A stretch of DNA of 64,000 nt, from positions 27,474,587 through 27,538,586 of the forward strand of contig OX439135.1 in the NCBI GenBank assembly GCA_949318235.1. The letters are read 5' to 3'. Source of the DNA: Ecdyonurus torrentis. Taxonomy: Eukaryota > Arthropoda > Insecta > Ephemeroptera > Heptageniidae. The translations under genes and the position numbers were made by a program. The first letter of the stretch is position 1, and each line of letters opens with the position of its first letter. Under the pieces are notes generated by a model that had not been told where the DNA came from, made no database searches, and was given only the letters and a program-made list of their open reading frames with translations. Below are positions 44,922 through 57,796 of this stretch, one piece after another.

Positions 44922-46370
44922 CATATGAAGAAAAAAAAAGTTGGAAACTTGAGTTCTGATTGAGATAGAAAGTTGCGGTTTTGAAATAAAGTTTTGTAAA
45001 ACGCTCTTTAGTACTAAATTCACATCTAGAAACAAAATTAAGACAAAAAATTTTCAAACAAAAATGTGTTTAATCAGATTCTGAAAACGATATTTGATGA
45101 TATCTCAGAAACTAATGATGCTACAGACTTGCGGTTTGAACTGAAATGTATAACTATGAATTGTCTTATGAAAAGTTTATTACACTTTAGTCGTAAAAAA
45201 TTAAACTTTCTCAGTTTCTGAGAATTTTATTGTTTTCAGTTGAAGTCTACAGCATTGTAGCGCATATGAAGAAAAAAATTTGTAACTTTAGTTCTAATTG
45301 AGATAGAAACTTGTGGTTTTAAAATAATGTGATGCAAAATGCTCTATAGTACTAAATGCAACTCTAGAAACAAATTTGAAAAAAATAATTTTTCCAAAAA
45401 AAATGTGATTTTCAGATTTTGAAAAGGATTTTTGATGATATCTCAGAAACTAATAATGCAACAGACTTGCGATTTGAACTCAAATGTATCACTTTGAATT
45501 GTTTTATAAAAAGTTTATTACACTTTAGTCGTAAAAAATAAAACTTTCTCAGTTTGTGAGAATTTTATTTTTTTCAGTTGAATTCTATAGCATTATAGCC
45601 CATATGAAGAAAAAAAAGAGTTTGTAACTCGAGTTCTAATTGAGATAGAAAGTTGCGGTTTTGAAATAAAGTGATGCAAAACGCTCTATAGTACTAAATG
45701 CAACTCTAGAAACAAAATTGAAAAAAAAAATTCCAAAAAAATTGTGTTTTTCAGATTTTGAAAACGTTTTTTTTATGATATCCCAGAAACTTGTAATGCT
45801 ATAGACTTGCAGTTTGAACTGAAATGTATCACTATGAATTGTCTTATAAAAAGTTTATTACACTTTAGTCGCATAAAATAAAACTTTCTCAGTTTTTGAG
45901 AATTTAAATATTTTCTTACCGAAGTCTATAGCATTGTAGCCCATATGAAGAAAAAAAAAGTTTGTAACTCGAGTTCTAATTAAGATAGAAAGTTGCGGTT
46001 TTGAAATAAAGTGATGCAAAACGCTCTATAGTACTAAATGCAACTCTAGAAACAAAATTGAAAAAAAATTCCAATAAAATTGTGTTTTTCAGATTTTGAA
46101 AACTTTTTTTGATGATATCTCAGAAACTAATAATGCTACTGATTTGCGGTTTGAACTGAAATGTATCACTATGAAATATCTTATGAAAAGATTATTACAC
46201 TTTAGACGTAAGAAAAAAACTTTCTCAGTTTGTGAGAATTTTATTATTTTCAGTTGAATTCTATAGCATTGTAGCCCATATGAGGAAAAAAAAAGTTTGT
46301 AACTCGTGTTCCAATTGAGATAGAAAGTTGCGGTTTTAAAATAAAGTGTTGCAAAACGCTCTATATAGTA
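44922..46370 (+). repeat. Satellite II array, third block
   Basis: About four monomers, same orientation. The last monomers (45880-46370), with GATATCTCAGAAACTAATAA then CTACTGATTTGCGG and TTAGACGTAAG, match those at about 54480-54950 and 61050-61520, which precede the other foldback copies. Confidence 0.94.
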
Positions 46371-49209
46371 CAGTATAAAGTGAAATTAACCCCCAAGTAA
46401 TTAGTAACAAGCTGAAAATTTCACCACAAGTTTATTTAAGTGTCAGTAGACCATAAAAAAAATTCGCACATTTTCGCACCACGGGAAGTTGCCCATATTT
46501 TGAGTTTGTCCCGGAATTCAAAAATATTTTTTATCTCAGCTTGCAGCACAGCTACAGCAACAAACTTTGTACCAACTGAAAGCTTAAATTAAGAGGAGTT
46601 TTAAAAAAAATATTGCAATCCCCTCAATTTCTTTTTTTGACCCTTAATTAGGGGTCAATTAAAAATAGATGGGCAAAATTTCTAAACTATCGTGAATAAT
46701 TCTTTAAATTCCCAAAATGATGATTTTGAGTTCCTTATAAAAGTTAATGCTCATTTATTTACAAATTCAACGGTACCTTGTTTATTTCTCTAGCGTAATT
46801 AGGGGTGGAGTTAGATGCAATTATAGAATGGGGGTTCCGGCCGACGTGTTAATTTGCTCTCCATAACGTACATTACAATACACGTAATAATGTGCTTTTT
46901 CCCGCAGTTACACACAAACGTGCTTAGTTTTGGTAAAAATTAACTTTATACCCTTAATTTAAAACCCAATTAATTTCCCCCCGACCCCCCCCCCCCCCCA
47001 TTTTTTTTTTTTTTTTTACTCCAACACGTTTAGGTTTTAAAATGAACCAACGACCAAAAAAGAAATTTAAATTTCCTCTTTTTTCATATTATCCCCCCCC
47101 CCCCATTTTAATCTTTAATATTTTTTTCACAGTTAAAGAAATATCTCAATGTAATTAAAGCCTATAAGTTAATTTATCTAAACAAATACATCACCTTGGC
47201 AAACTGAAATTCGTATATATAAATACAAAAATTATTTGTTAAATTATAATTGATATATCATTATTTAATTTTATAACTCCTCACTTAAAAATGTTATGTG
47301 GCTATTGCGTGCAGCGGGCTAATACTGACGCCAAGATGTACGCACCCTTCACTACCCAAAATTTGTGACTATTTTGCTAGGAGGCAAGTTGATGGCAAAT
47401 GATGGCTATACTTAGGCACTAGGCCCTGACCGCCTGCATAGGGGTGATGTTCTCTCCTGGGCTCGGTGGGACACTTTTCCGCGAGCCTATATAGGAGCCG
47501 GATTCCATAGTTACCGAGGCATTTAAGGGTGGGGTGGCTCTTAGCCTCCCAAACCCATGCCTCGACCTAGCTAGGCCTAAGGGGCTTCATAGGACGAGGC
47601 CCACAAACACACCCCTCTCCTGGGCGAGGAAGGACGCGACACCGGGTAGGAACCGTATAGCTACTGCACGATTGGCGCCAGATCATTATTATTATTTGTT
47701 GTAAACAAATATATTTGGTTTATTTTTCTCAAATAAATATTATACAGTACTAATTTGATGGGCAGCATTATTATAGTTCTAAATGCTATATAAATTATTT
47801 ATGTATAATGTTAGTTTGTATTTCAAAACTTAAATATTTATTTGCATGGAAATTATAAATTAAATATTAATATTTTTTGATCAACCTATGTAATACAGCA
47901 AAGATACTCCTAGAAAAATGTAAATATCCGCTACACGTAGTAAAAATGAAGTAAAAAAAAAAACGCGCTACAACAAAAATATACAGTATTATGTAGAAGT
48001 AAGTACATAATAACTTATTTCAACTCCAGTCAAATCTCCAGACGTAAAGAATTTTCTTTATCTTATAATCTCAAATATATTTCATAGAATGATTAGATTT
48101 TACAATAATATTATTATGTTATAGCAAAAAAAAAAAAAAAAAAAAAAAAGTATACCACCTATCAATGATTAACACAATTGAGTTTAATTACACAAAAGAA
48201 AATCTGCCCCCAAAATTACTGCCACATATATGAGTAAAGTGCCCAAATATGTTTGGTTACATCAGTTACCAAAATATTAAAATAAATAATTTTAAAATTA
48301 ATTAACTGAACAAATATTTAAAGATAATTTAACAAATAATTAATGTATTTATATATACGAATTTCAGTTTGCCAAGGTGATGTATTTGTATAGATAAATT
48401 AACTTATAGGCTTTAATTACATTGAGATATTTCTTTAACTGTGAAAAAAATATTAATGATTAAAATGGGGGGGGGGGGGATTATATGAAAAAAGAGGAAA
48501 TTTAAATTTCTTTTTTGGTTGTTGGTTCATTTTAAAACCTAAACGTGTTGCAGTAAAAAAAAAAAAAAAAAATGGGGGGGGGGGGTCGGGGGGAAATTAA
48601 TTGGGTTTTAAATTAAGGGTATAAAGTTAATTTTTACCAAAACTAAGCACGTTTGTGTGTAACTGCGGGAAAAAGCACATTATTACGTGTATTGTAATGT
48701 ACGTTATGGAGAGCAAATTAACACGTCGGCCGGAACCCCATTCTATAATTGCATCTAACTCCACCCCTAATTACGCTAGAGTAATAAACAAGGTACCGTT
48801 GAATTTGTAAATAAATGAGCATTAACTTTTATAAGGAACTCAAAATCATCATTTTGGGAATTTAAAGAATTATTCACGATAGTTTAGAAATTTTGCCCAT
48901 CTATTTTTAATTGACCCCTAATTAAGGGTCAAAAAAAGAAATTGAGGGGATTGCAATATTTTTTTTCAAACTCCTCTTAATTTAAGCTTTTAGTTGGTAC
49001 AAAGTTTGTTGCTGTAGCTGTGCTGCAAGCCGAGATAAAAAATATTTTTGAATTCCGGGACAAACTCAAAATATGGGCAACTTCCCGTGGTGCGAAAATG
49101 TGCGAATTTTTTTTATGGTCTACTGACACTTAAATGAACTTGTGGTGAAATTTTCAGCTTGTTACTAATTACTTGGGGGTTCCCTATGTTAAATTTTCAC
49201 TCGATCCTG
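46371..49209. mobile_element. Foldback-type element, copy 1 (2839 bp, arms about 880 bp)
   Basis: Starts CAGTATAAAGTGAAATTAAC after TA and ends in CGATCCTG before TA; the opposite strand of the right end begins CAGGATCGAGTGAAAAT. Inverted arms 46371-47248 and 48324-49209 are nearly identical, apart from homopolymer lengths and a 7-bp indel near the tips (TAGGGAA-type in the right arm). A 1075-bp spacer contains a GC-rich module and AT-rich sequence with an A27 run. TA flanks and CAG/CTG ends suggest a Tc1/mariner-related non-autonomous foldback element; no transposase is encoded. The arms contain G/C runs next to T/A runs (CCCCCCC then TTTTTTT), mirrored in the right arm. Confidence 0.82.
47297..47697. 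other. GC-rich module in foldback copy 1 (SINE-like, unclassified)
   Basis: About 400 bp that is clearly richer in GC than all surroundings. It starts TGTGGCTATTGCGTGCAGCG, includes CTCCTGGGCTCGGTGGGACA and CCGGGTAGGAACCGTATAGC, and ends with an ATT-repeat tail (CAGATCATTATTATTATTT). It lies only in the spacer, not in the arms. The simple-repeat tail suggests a retroposed unit such as a SINE, but no good polymerase III A and B boxes were found. Not recognised. Confidence 0.55.
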
Positions 49210-52200
49210 TACTAATAGTACTAAATTCACATCTAGAAACAAAATTGAGAAAAAAAAATTCAAAAAAAAATGTGTTTTTCAGATTCTGAAAACGATTTTT
49301 GATGTTATCTCAGAAACTAATAATGCTACAGACTTGCGGTTTGAACTGAAATGTATAACTATGAATTGTCTTATTAAAACTTTATTACACTTTAGTCGCA
49401 AAAAATAAAACTTTCTCAATTTTTGAGAATTTACGTATTTTCTTATCGAAGTCTATAGCATTGTTGCCCATATGAAGTAAAAAAAAGTTTGTAACTCGAG
49501 TTCTAATTGAGATAGAAAGTTGCGGTTTTGAAATAAAGTGATGCAAAACGCTTTATAGTACTAAATGCAAATCTAGAAACAAAATTGAAAAAAATAATCT
49601 TTCCAAAAAAATTGTGCTTTTAGATTCTGAAAACGATTTTTGATGATATCTCAGAAACTAATATTGCTACAGACTTGCGGTTTGAACTGAAATGTATCAC
49701 TTTGAATAGTCTTTTGAAAAATTTCTTTCACTTAAGTCGCAAAAAAAAAATCTTTCATAGTTTATGAGAATTTGAGTGTTTTCTTAGCGAAGTCTATAGC
49801 ATTGTAGCCCATATGAGGAAAAAAAAGTTTGTAACTCGAGTTCCAATTAAGATAGAAATTTGCGGTATTGAAATAAAATGTTGCATAACGCTCTATAACA
49901 CTAAATTCGCCCTTAGAAACAAAATTGAGAAATTTTTCTTTCGACAAAAAAATTGTGTTTTTCAGATTCTAAAAAGGATATTTGATGATATCTCAGAAAT
50001 TAATAATGCTACAGACTTGCAGTTTGAATTGAAATGTATCACTATGAATTGTCTTATAAAAAGTTTAATACACTTTAGTCGTAAAAAATAAAACTTTCTC
50101 AGTTTGTGAGAATTTTATTATTTTCAGTTGAATTCTATAGCATTATAGCCCATATGAAGAAAAAAAAGAGTTTGTAACTCGAGTTCTAATTGAGATAGAA
50201 AGTTACGGTTTTGAAATAAAGTGATGCAAAATACTCTATAGTACTAAATGAAACTCTAGAAACAAATTTCAAAAAAAAATCCAAAAAAATTGGGTTTTTT
50301 AGATTTTGAAAATGTTTTTTGATGATATCGCAGAAACTTGTAATGCTACAGACTTGCGGTTTGAACTGAAATGTATCACTATTAATTGTCTTATGAAAAG
50401 TTTATTACACTTTAGTCGCATAAAAAAAAACTTTCTCAGTTTTTGAGAATTTAAGTATTTTCTTACCGAAGTCTATAGCATTGTAGCCCATATGAAGAAA
50501 AAAAAAGTTTGTAACTCGAGTTCTAATTAAGATAGAAAGTTGCGGTTTAGAAATAAAGTGATGCAAAACACTCTATAGTACTAAATGCAACTCTAGAAAC
50601 AAAATTAAAAAAAAATTCCAATAAAATTGTGTTTTTCAGATTTCGAAAACGTTTTTTATGATATCTCAGAAACTAATAATGCTACAGATTTGCGGTTTGA
50701 ACTGAAATGTAACACTATGAAATATCTTATGAAAAGATAATTACACTTTAGACGTAAAAAATAAAACTTTCTCAGTTTGTGAGAATTTTATTATTTTCAG
50801 TTGAATTCTATAGCATTGTAGCCCATATGAAGAAAAAAAAAAGGTTGTAACTCGTGTTCCAATTGAGATAGAAAGTTGTGGTTTTGAAATAAAGTGTTGC
50901 AAAACGCTCTATAGTACTAAATTCACATCTAGAAACAAAAGTGAGAAAAAAATTTTTTTCAAAAAAAAATGTGTTTTTCAGATTCTGAAAATGATTTTTG
51001 ATGTTATCTCAGAAACTTGTAATGCTACAGACTTGCTGTTTAAACTGAAATGTATAACTATGAATTGTCTTATTAAAAGTTTATTACACTTTAGTCGCAA
51101 AAAATAAAACTTTCTCAATTTTTTCACATTTAAGTATTTTCTTACCGAAGTCCATAGCACTGTTGCCCATATGAAGAAAAAAAGTTTGTAACTCGAGTTC
51201 TAATTGAGATAGAAAGTTGCGGTTTGGAAATAAAGTGATGCAAAACGCTCTATAGTACTAAATACAACTCTAGAAACAAAATTGAAAAAAATAATCTTTC
51301 CAAAAAAATTGTGTTTTTTAGATTCACAAAACAATTTTTGATGATATTTCAGAAACTAATAGTGCTATAGACTTGCGGTTTAAACTGAAATGTATCACTT
51401 TGAATTGTCTTATAAAAAGTTTCTTACACTTTAGTCGCAAAAATAAAACTTTTTTTAATTTTTTAGAAATTTAGTATTTTTCAGCCCATGTGAAGAAGAA
51501 AAAGTTTGTAACTCGAGTTCCAATTGAAATAGAAAGTTGCGGTTTTGAAATAAAATGTTGCATAACGCTCTATAGTACTTAATGCAACTCTAAAAACAAA
51601 TTTGAAAAAAATAATTTTTCCAAAAAAATTGTGATTTTCAGATTTTGAAAAGGATTTTTGATGATATCTCAGAAACTAATAATGCAACAGACTTGCGGTT
51701 TGAACTCAAATGTATCACTTTAAATTGTCTTATAAAAAGTTTATTACACTTTAGTCGTAAAAAATTAAACTTTCTCAGTTTGTGAGAATTTTATTATTTT
51801 CAGTTGAATTCTATAGCATTATAGCCCATATGAAGAAAAAAAAGAGTTTGTAACTCGAGTTCTAATTGAGATAGAAAGTTGCGGTTTTGAAATAAAGTGA
51901 TGCAAAACGCTCTATAGTACTAAATGCAACTCTAGAAACAAAATTGAAAAAAAAATTCCAAAAAAATTATGTTTTTCAGATTTTGAAAATGTTTTTTGAT
52001 GATATCCTAGGAACTTGTAATGCTACAGACTTGCGGTTTGAACTGAAATGTATCACTATGAATTGTCTTATGAAAAGTTTATCACACTTTAGTCGCATAA
52101 AATAAAACTTTCTCAGTTTTTGAGAATTTAAATATTTTCTTACCGAAGTCGATAGCATTGTAGCCCATATGAAGAAAAAAAAGTTTGTAACTCGAGTTCT

Positions 52201-54952
52201 AATTAAGATAGAAAGTTGCGATTTTGAAATAAAGTGATGCAAAACGCTCTATAGTACTAAATGCAACTCTAGAAACAAAATTGAAAAAAAAATTCCAATA
52301 AAATTGTGTTTTTCAGATTTTGAAAACGTTTTTTGATGATATCTCAGAAACTAATAATGCTACAGATTTGCGGTTTGAACTGAAATGTATCACTATGAAA
52401 TATCTTATGAAAAGATTATTACACTTTAGACGTAAAAAAAAAATTTCTCAGTTTGTGAGAATTTTATTATTTTCAGTTGAATTCTATAGCATTGTAGCCC
52501 ATATGAAGAAAAAAAAAGTTTGTAACTCGTGTTCCAATTGAGTTAGAAAGTTGCGGTTTTAAAATAAAGTGTTGCAAAACGCTCTATAGTACTAAATTCA
52601 CATCTAGAAACAAAATTGAGAAAAAAAATTTTCAAAAAAAATGTGTTTTTCAGATTCTGAAAACGATTTTTGATGTTATCTCAGAAACTAATAATGCTAC
52701 AGACTTGCGGTTTGAACTGAAATGTATAACTATAAATTGTCTTATTAAAACTTTATTACACTTTAGTCGCAAAAAATAAAACTTTCTCAATTTTTGAGAA
52801 TTTACGTATTTTCTTATCGAAGTCTATAGCATTGTTGCCCATATGAAGTAAAACAAAGTTTGTAACTCGAGTTCTAATTGAGATAGAAAGTTGCGGTTTT
52901 GAAATAAAGTGATGCAAAACGCTTTATAGTACTAAATGCAAATCTAGAAACAAAATTTAAAAAAAATAATCTTTCCAAAAAATATCGTTTTTCAGATTCT
53001 GAAAACGATTTTTGATGATATCTCAGAAACTAATATTGCTACAGACTTGCGGTTTGAACTGAAATGTATCACTTTGAATAGTCTTTTGAAAAATTTCTTT
53101 CACTTAAGTCGCAAAAAAAAAATCTTTCACAGTTTATGAGAATTTGAGTGTTTTCTTAGCGAAGTCTATAGCATTGTAGCCCATATGAGGAAAAAAAAGG
53201 TTGTAACTCGAGTTCCAATTAAGATAGAAATTTGCGGTATTGAAATAAAATGTTGCATAACGCTCTATAACACTAAATTCGCCCTTAGAAACAAAATTGA
53301 GAAATTTTTTTTCGACAAAAAAATTGTGTTTTTCAGATTCTAAAAAGGATATTTGATGATATCTCAGAAACTAATAATGCTACAGACTTGCGGTTTGAAT
53401 TGAAATGTATCACTATGAATTGTCTTATAAAAAGTTTATTACACTTTAGTCGTAAAAAATAAAACTTTCTCAGTGTGTGAGAATTTTATTATTTTCAGTT
53501 GAATTCTATAGCATTATAGCCCATATGAAGAAAAAAAAGAGTTTGTAACTCGAGTTCTAATTAAGATAGAAAGTTACAGTTTTGAAATAAAGTGATGCAA
53601 AACACTCTATAGTACTAAATAAAACTCTAGAAAAAAAATTGAAAAAAAAAATCAAAAAAAATTGTGTTTTTCAGATTTTGAAAACGTTTTTTGATGATAT
53701 CGCAGAAACTTGTAATGCTACAGACTTGCGGTTTGAACTGAAATGTATCACTATTAATTGTCTTATGAAAAGTTTATTACACTTTAGTCGCATAAAAAAA
53801 AACTTTCTCAGTTTTTGAGAAATTAAGTATTTTCTTACCGAAGTCTATAGCATTGTAGCCCATATGAAGAAAAAAAAAGTTTGTAACTCGAGTTCTAATT
53901 AAGATAGAAAGTTGCGGTTTGGAAATAAAGTGATGCAAAACACTCTATAGTACTAAATGCAACTCTAGAAACAAAATTGAAAAAAATAATCTTTCCAAAA
54001 AAATTGTGTTTTTTAGATTCACAAAACAATTTTTGATGATATTTCAGAAACTAATAGTGCTATAGACTTGCGGTTTAAACTGAAATGTATCACTTTGAAT
54101 TGTCTTATAAAAAGTTTCTTACACTTTAGTCGCAAAAATAAAACTTTTTTGAGTTTTTGAGAAATTTAGTATTTTTTAGCCCATTTGAAGAAAAAAAAAG
54201 TTTGTAACTCGAGTTCTATTTGATAAAGAAGGTTGCGATTTTGAAATAAAGTGATGCAAAATGCTCTATAGTACTAAATTCACCTCTAGGAACAAAATTG
54301 AAAAGAATAATCTTTCCAAAAAAATTGTGTTTTTCAGATTCTGAAAACGATTTTTGATGTTATCTCAGAAAATAATAATGCTACAGACTTGCGGTTTGAA
54401 CTGAAACGTATTACTTTGAATTGTCTTATGAAAAGTTTATTACACTTTAGTCGCAAAAAATAAAACTTTCTCAGTTTTTGAAAATTTAAATATTTTCTTA
54501 CCGAAGTCTATAGCATTGTAGCCCATATGAAGAAAAAAAAAGTTTGTAACTCGAGTTCTAATTAAGATAGAAAGTTGTGGTTTTGAAATAAAGTGATGCA
54601 AAACGCTCTATAGTACTAAATGCAACTCTAGAAACAAAATTGAAAAAAAATTCCAATAAAATTGTGTTTTTCAGATTTTGAAAACTTTTTTTGATGATAT
54701 CTCAGAAACTAATAATGCTACTGATTTGCGGTTTGAACTGAAATGTATCACTATGAAATATCTTATGAAAAGATTATTACACTTTAGACGTAAGAAAAAA
54801 ACTTTCTCAGTTTGTGAGAATTTTATTATTTTCAGTTGAATTCTATAGCATTGTAGCCCATATGAGGAAAAAAAAAGTTTGTAACTCGTGTTCCAATTGA
54901 GATAGAAAGTTGCGGTTTTAAAATAAAGTGTTGCAAAACGCTCTATATAGTA
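49210..54952 (+). repeat. Satellite II array, fourth block
   Basis: About 17 monomers, same orientation, with long-range repetition. The variant pair CTTTATAGTACTAAATGCAA and ACTAAATTCGCCCTTAGAAAC at 49550-49920 recurs at 52920-53285, and ATTCCAATAAAATTGTG variants recur at 50610, 52290 and 54650. Confidence 0.94.
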
Positions 54953-57796
54953 CAGTATATAGTGAAATTAACCCCCAAGTAATTAGTAACAAGCTGAAAA
55001 TTTCACCACAAGTTCATTTAAGTGTCAGTAGACCATAAAAAAAATTCGCACATTTTCGCACCACGGGAAGTTGCCCATATTTTTAGTTTGTCCCGGAATT
55101 CAAAAATATTTTTTATCTCGGCTTGCAGCACAGCTACAGCAACAAACTTTGTACCAACTGAAAGCTTAAATTAAGAGGAGTTTTAAAAAAAATATTGCAA
55201 TCCCCTCAATTTCTTTTTTTGACCCTTAATTAGGGGTCAATTAAAAATAGATGGGCAAAATTTCTAAACTATCGTAAATAATTCTTTAAATTCCCAAAAT
55301 GATGATTTTGAGTTCCTTATAAAAGTTAATGCTCATTTATTTACAAATTCAACGGTACCTTGTTTATTTCTCTAGCGTAATTAGGGGTGGAGTTAGATGC
55401 AATTATAGAATGGGGGTTCCGGCCGACGTGTTAATTTGCTCTCCATAACGTACATTACAATACACGTAATAATGTGCTTTTTCCCGCAGTTACACACAAA
55501 CGTGCTTAGTTTTGGTAAAAATTAACTTTATACCCTTAATTTAAAACCCAATTAATTTCCCCCCGACCCCCCCCCCCCCCCATTTTTTTTTTTTTTTTTT
55601 TTACTCCAACACGTTTAGGTTTTAAAATGAACCAACGACCAAAAAAGAAATTTAAATTTCCTCTTTTTTCATATTATCCCCCCCCCCCCCATTTTAATCT
55701 TTAATATTTTTTTCACAGTTAAAGAAATATCTCAATGTAAAGCCTATAAGTTAATTTATCTAAACAAATACATCACCTTGGCAAACTGAAATTCGTATAT
55801 ATAAATACAAAAATTATTTGTTAAATTATAATTAATATATAATTATTTAATTTTATAACTCCTCACTTAAAAATGTTATGTGGCTATTGCGTGCAGCGGG
55901 CTAATACTGACGCCAAGATGTACGCACCCTTCACTACCCAAAATTTGTGACTATTTTGCTAGGAGGCAAGTTGATGGCAAATGATGGCTATACTTAGGCA
56001 CTAGGCCCTGACCGCCTGCATAGGGGTGATGTTCTCTCCTGGGCTCGGTGGGACACTTTTCCGCGAGCCTATATAGGAGCCGGATTCCATAGTTACCGAG
56101 GCATTTAAGGGTGGGGTGGCTCTTAGCCTCCCAAACCCATGCCTCGACCTAGCTAGGCCTAAGGGGCTTCATAGGACGAGGCCCACAAACACACCCCTCT
56201 CCTGGGCGAGGAAGGACGCGACACCGGGTAGGAACCGTATAGCTACTGCACGATTGGCGCCAGATCATTATTATTATTTGTTGTAAACAAATATATTTGG
56301 TTTATTTTTCTCAAATAAATATTATACAGTACTAATTTGATGGGCAGCATTATTATAGTTCTAAATGCTATATAAATTATTTATGTATAATGTTAGTTTG
56401 TATTTCAAAACTTAAATATTTATTTGCATGGAAATTATAAATTAAATATTAATATTTTTTGATCAACCTATGTAATACAGCAAAGATACTCCTAGAAAAA
56501 TGTAAATATCCGCTACACGTAGTAAAAATGAAGTAAAAAAAAAAACGCGCTACAACAAAAATATACAGTATTATGTAGAAGTAAGTACATAATAACTTAT
56601 TTCAACTCCAGTCAAATCTCCAGACGTAAAGAATTTTCTTTATCTTATAATCTCAAATATATTTCATAGAATGATTAGATTTTACAATAATATTATTATG
56701 TTATAGCAAAAAAAAAAAAAAAAAAAAAAAGTATACCACCTATCAATGATTAACACAATTGAGTTTAATTACACAAAAGAAAATCTGCCCCCAAAATTAC
56801 TGCCACATATATGAGTAAAGTGCCCAAATATGTTTGGTTACATCAGTTACCAAAATATTAAAATAAATAATTTTAAAATTAATTAACTGAACAAATATTT
56901 AAAGATAATTTAACAAATAATTAATGTATTTATATATACGAATTTCAGTTTGCCAAGGTGATGTATTTGTATAGATAAATTAACTTATAGGCTTTAATTA
57001 CATTGAGATATTTCTTTAACTGTGAAAAAAATATTAATGATTAAAATGGGGGGGGGGGGATTATATGAAAAAAGAGGAAATTTAAATTTCTTTTTTGGTT
57101 GTTGGTTCATTTTAAAACCTAAACGTGTTGCAGTAAAAAAAAAAAAAAAAAAAATGGGGGGGGGGGGGGGGGTCGGGGGGAAATTAATTGGGTTTTAAAT
57201 TAAGGGTATAAAGTTAATTTTTACCAAAACTAAGCACGTTTGTGTGTAACTGCGGGAAAAAGCACATTATTACGTGTATTGTAATGTACGTTATGGAGAG
57301 CAAATTAACACGTCGGCCGGAACCCCATTCTATAATTGCATCTAACTCCACCCCTAATTACGCTAGAGAAATAAACAAGGTACCGTTGAATTTGTAAATA
57401 AATGAGCATTAACTTTTATAAGGAACTCAAAATCATCATTTTGGGAATTTAAAGAATTATTCACGATAGTTTAGAAATTTTGCCCATCTATTTTTAATTG
57501 ACCCCTAATTAAGGGTCAAAAAAAGAAATTGAGGGGATTGCAATATTTTTTTTCAAACTCCTCTTAATTTAAGCTTTTAGTTGGTACAAAGTTTGTTGCT
57601 GTAGCTGTGCTGCAAGCCGAGATAAAAAATATTTTTGAATTCCGGGACAAACTCAAAATATGGGCAACTTCCCGTAGTGCGAAAATGTGCGAATTTTTTT
57701 TATGGTCTACTGACACTTAAATGAACTTGTGGTGAAATTTTCAGCTTGTTACTAATTACTTGGGGGTTCCCTATGTTAAATTTTCACTTGATCCTG
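54953..57796. mobile_element. Foldback-type element, copy 2 (2844 bp)
   Basis: Same element, orientation and monomer phase as copy 1; flanks TA, start CAGTATATAGTGAAATT, end CTTGATCCTG. GC-rich module at 55879-56279. It differs from copy 1 by a few substitutions, one 4-bp indel (CAATGTAAAGCC against CAATGTAATTAAAGCC) and G, C, A and T run lengths. The satellite flanks are also homologous to those of copy 1 (about 45880-49540 against 54480-58120), so it was copied along with the satellite. Confidence 0.82.
55879..56279. other. GC-rich module in foldback copy 2
   Basis: Same 400-bp GC-rich sequence with the ATT tail as at 47297-47697, essentially unchanged. Confidence 0.55.

Noticed and set aside
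47297..47697. tRNA gene or tRNA-derived SINE in the GC-rich module
   Set aside because: On both strands only weak matches to A and B boxes were seen, at the wrong spacing; no cloverleaf could be drawn.
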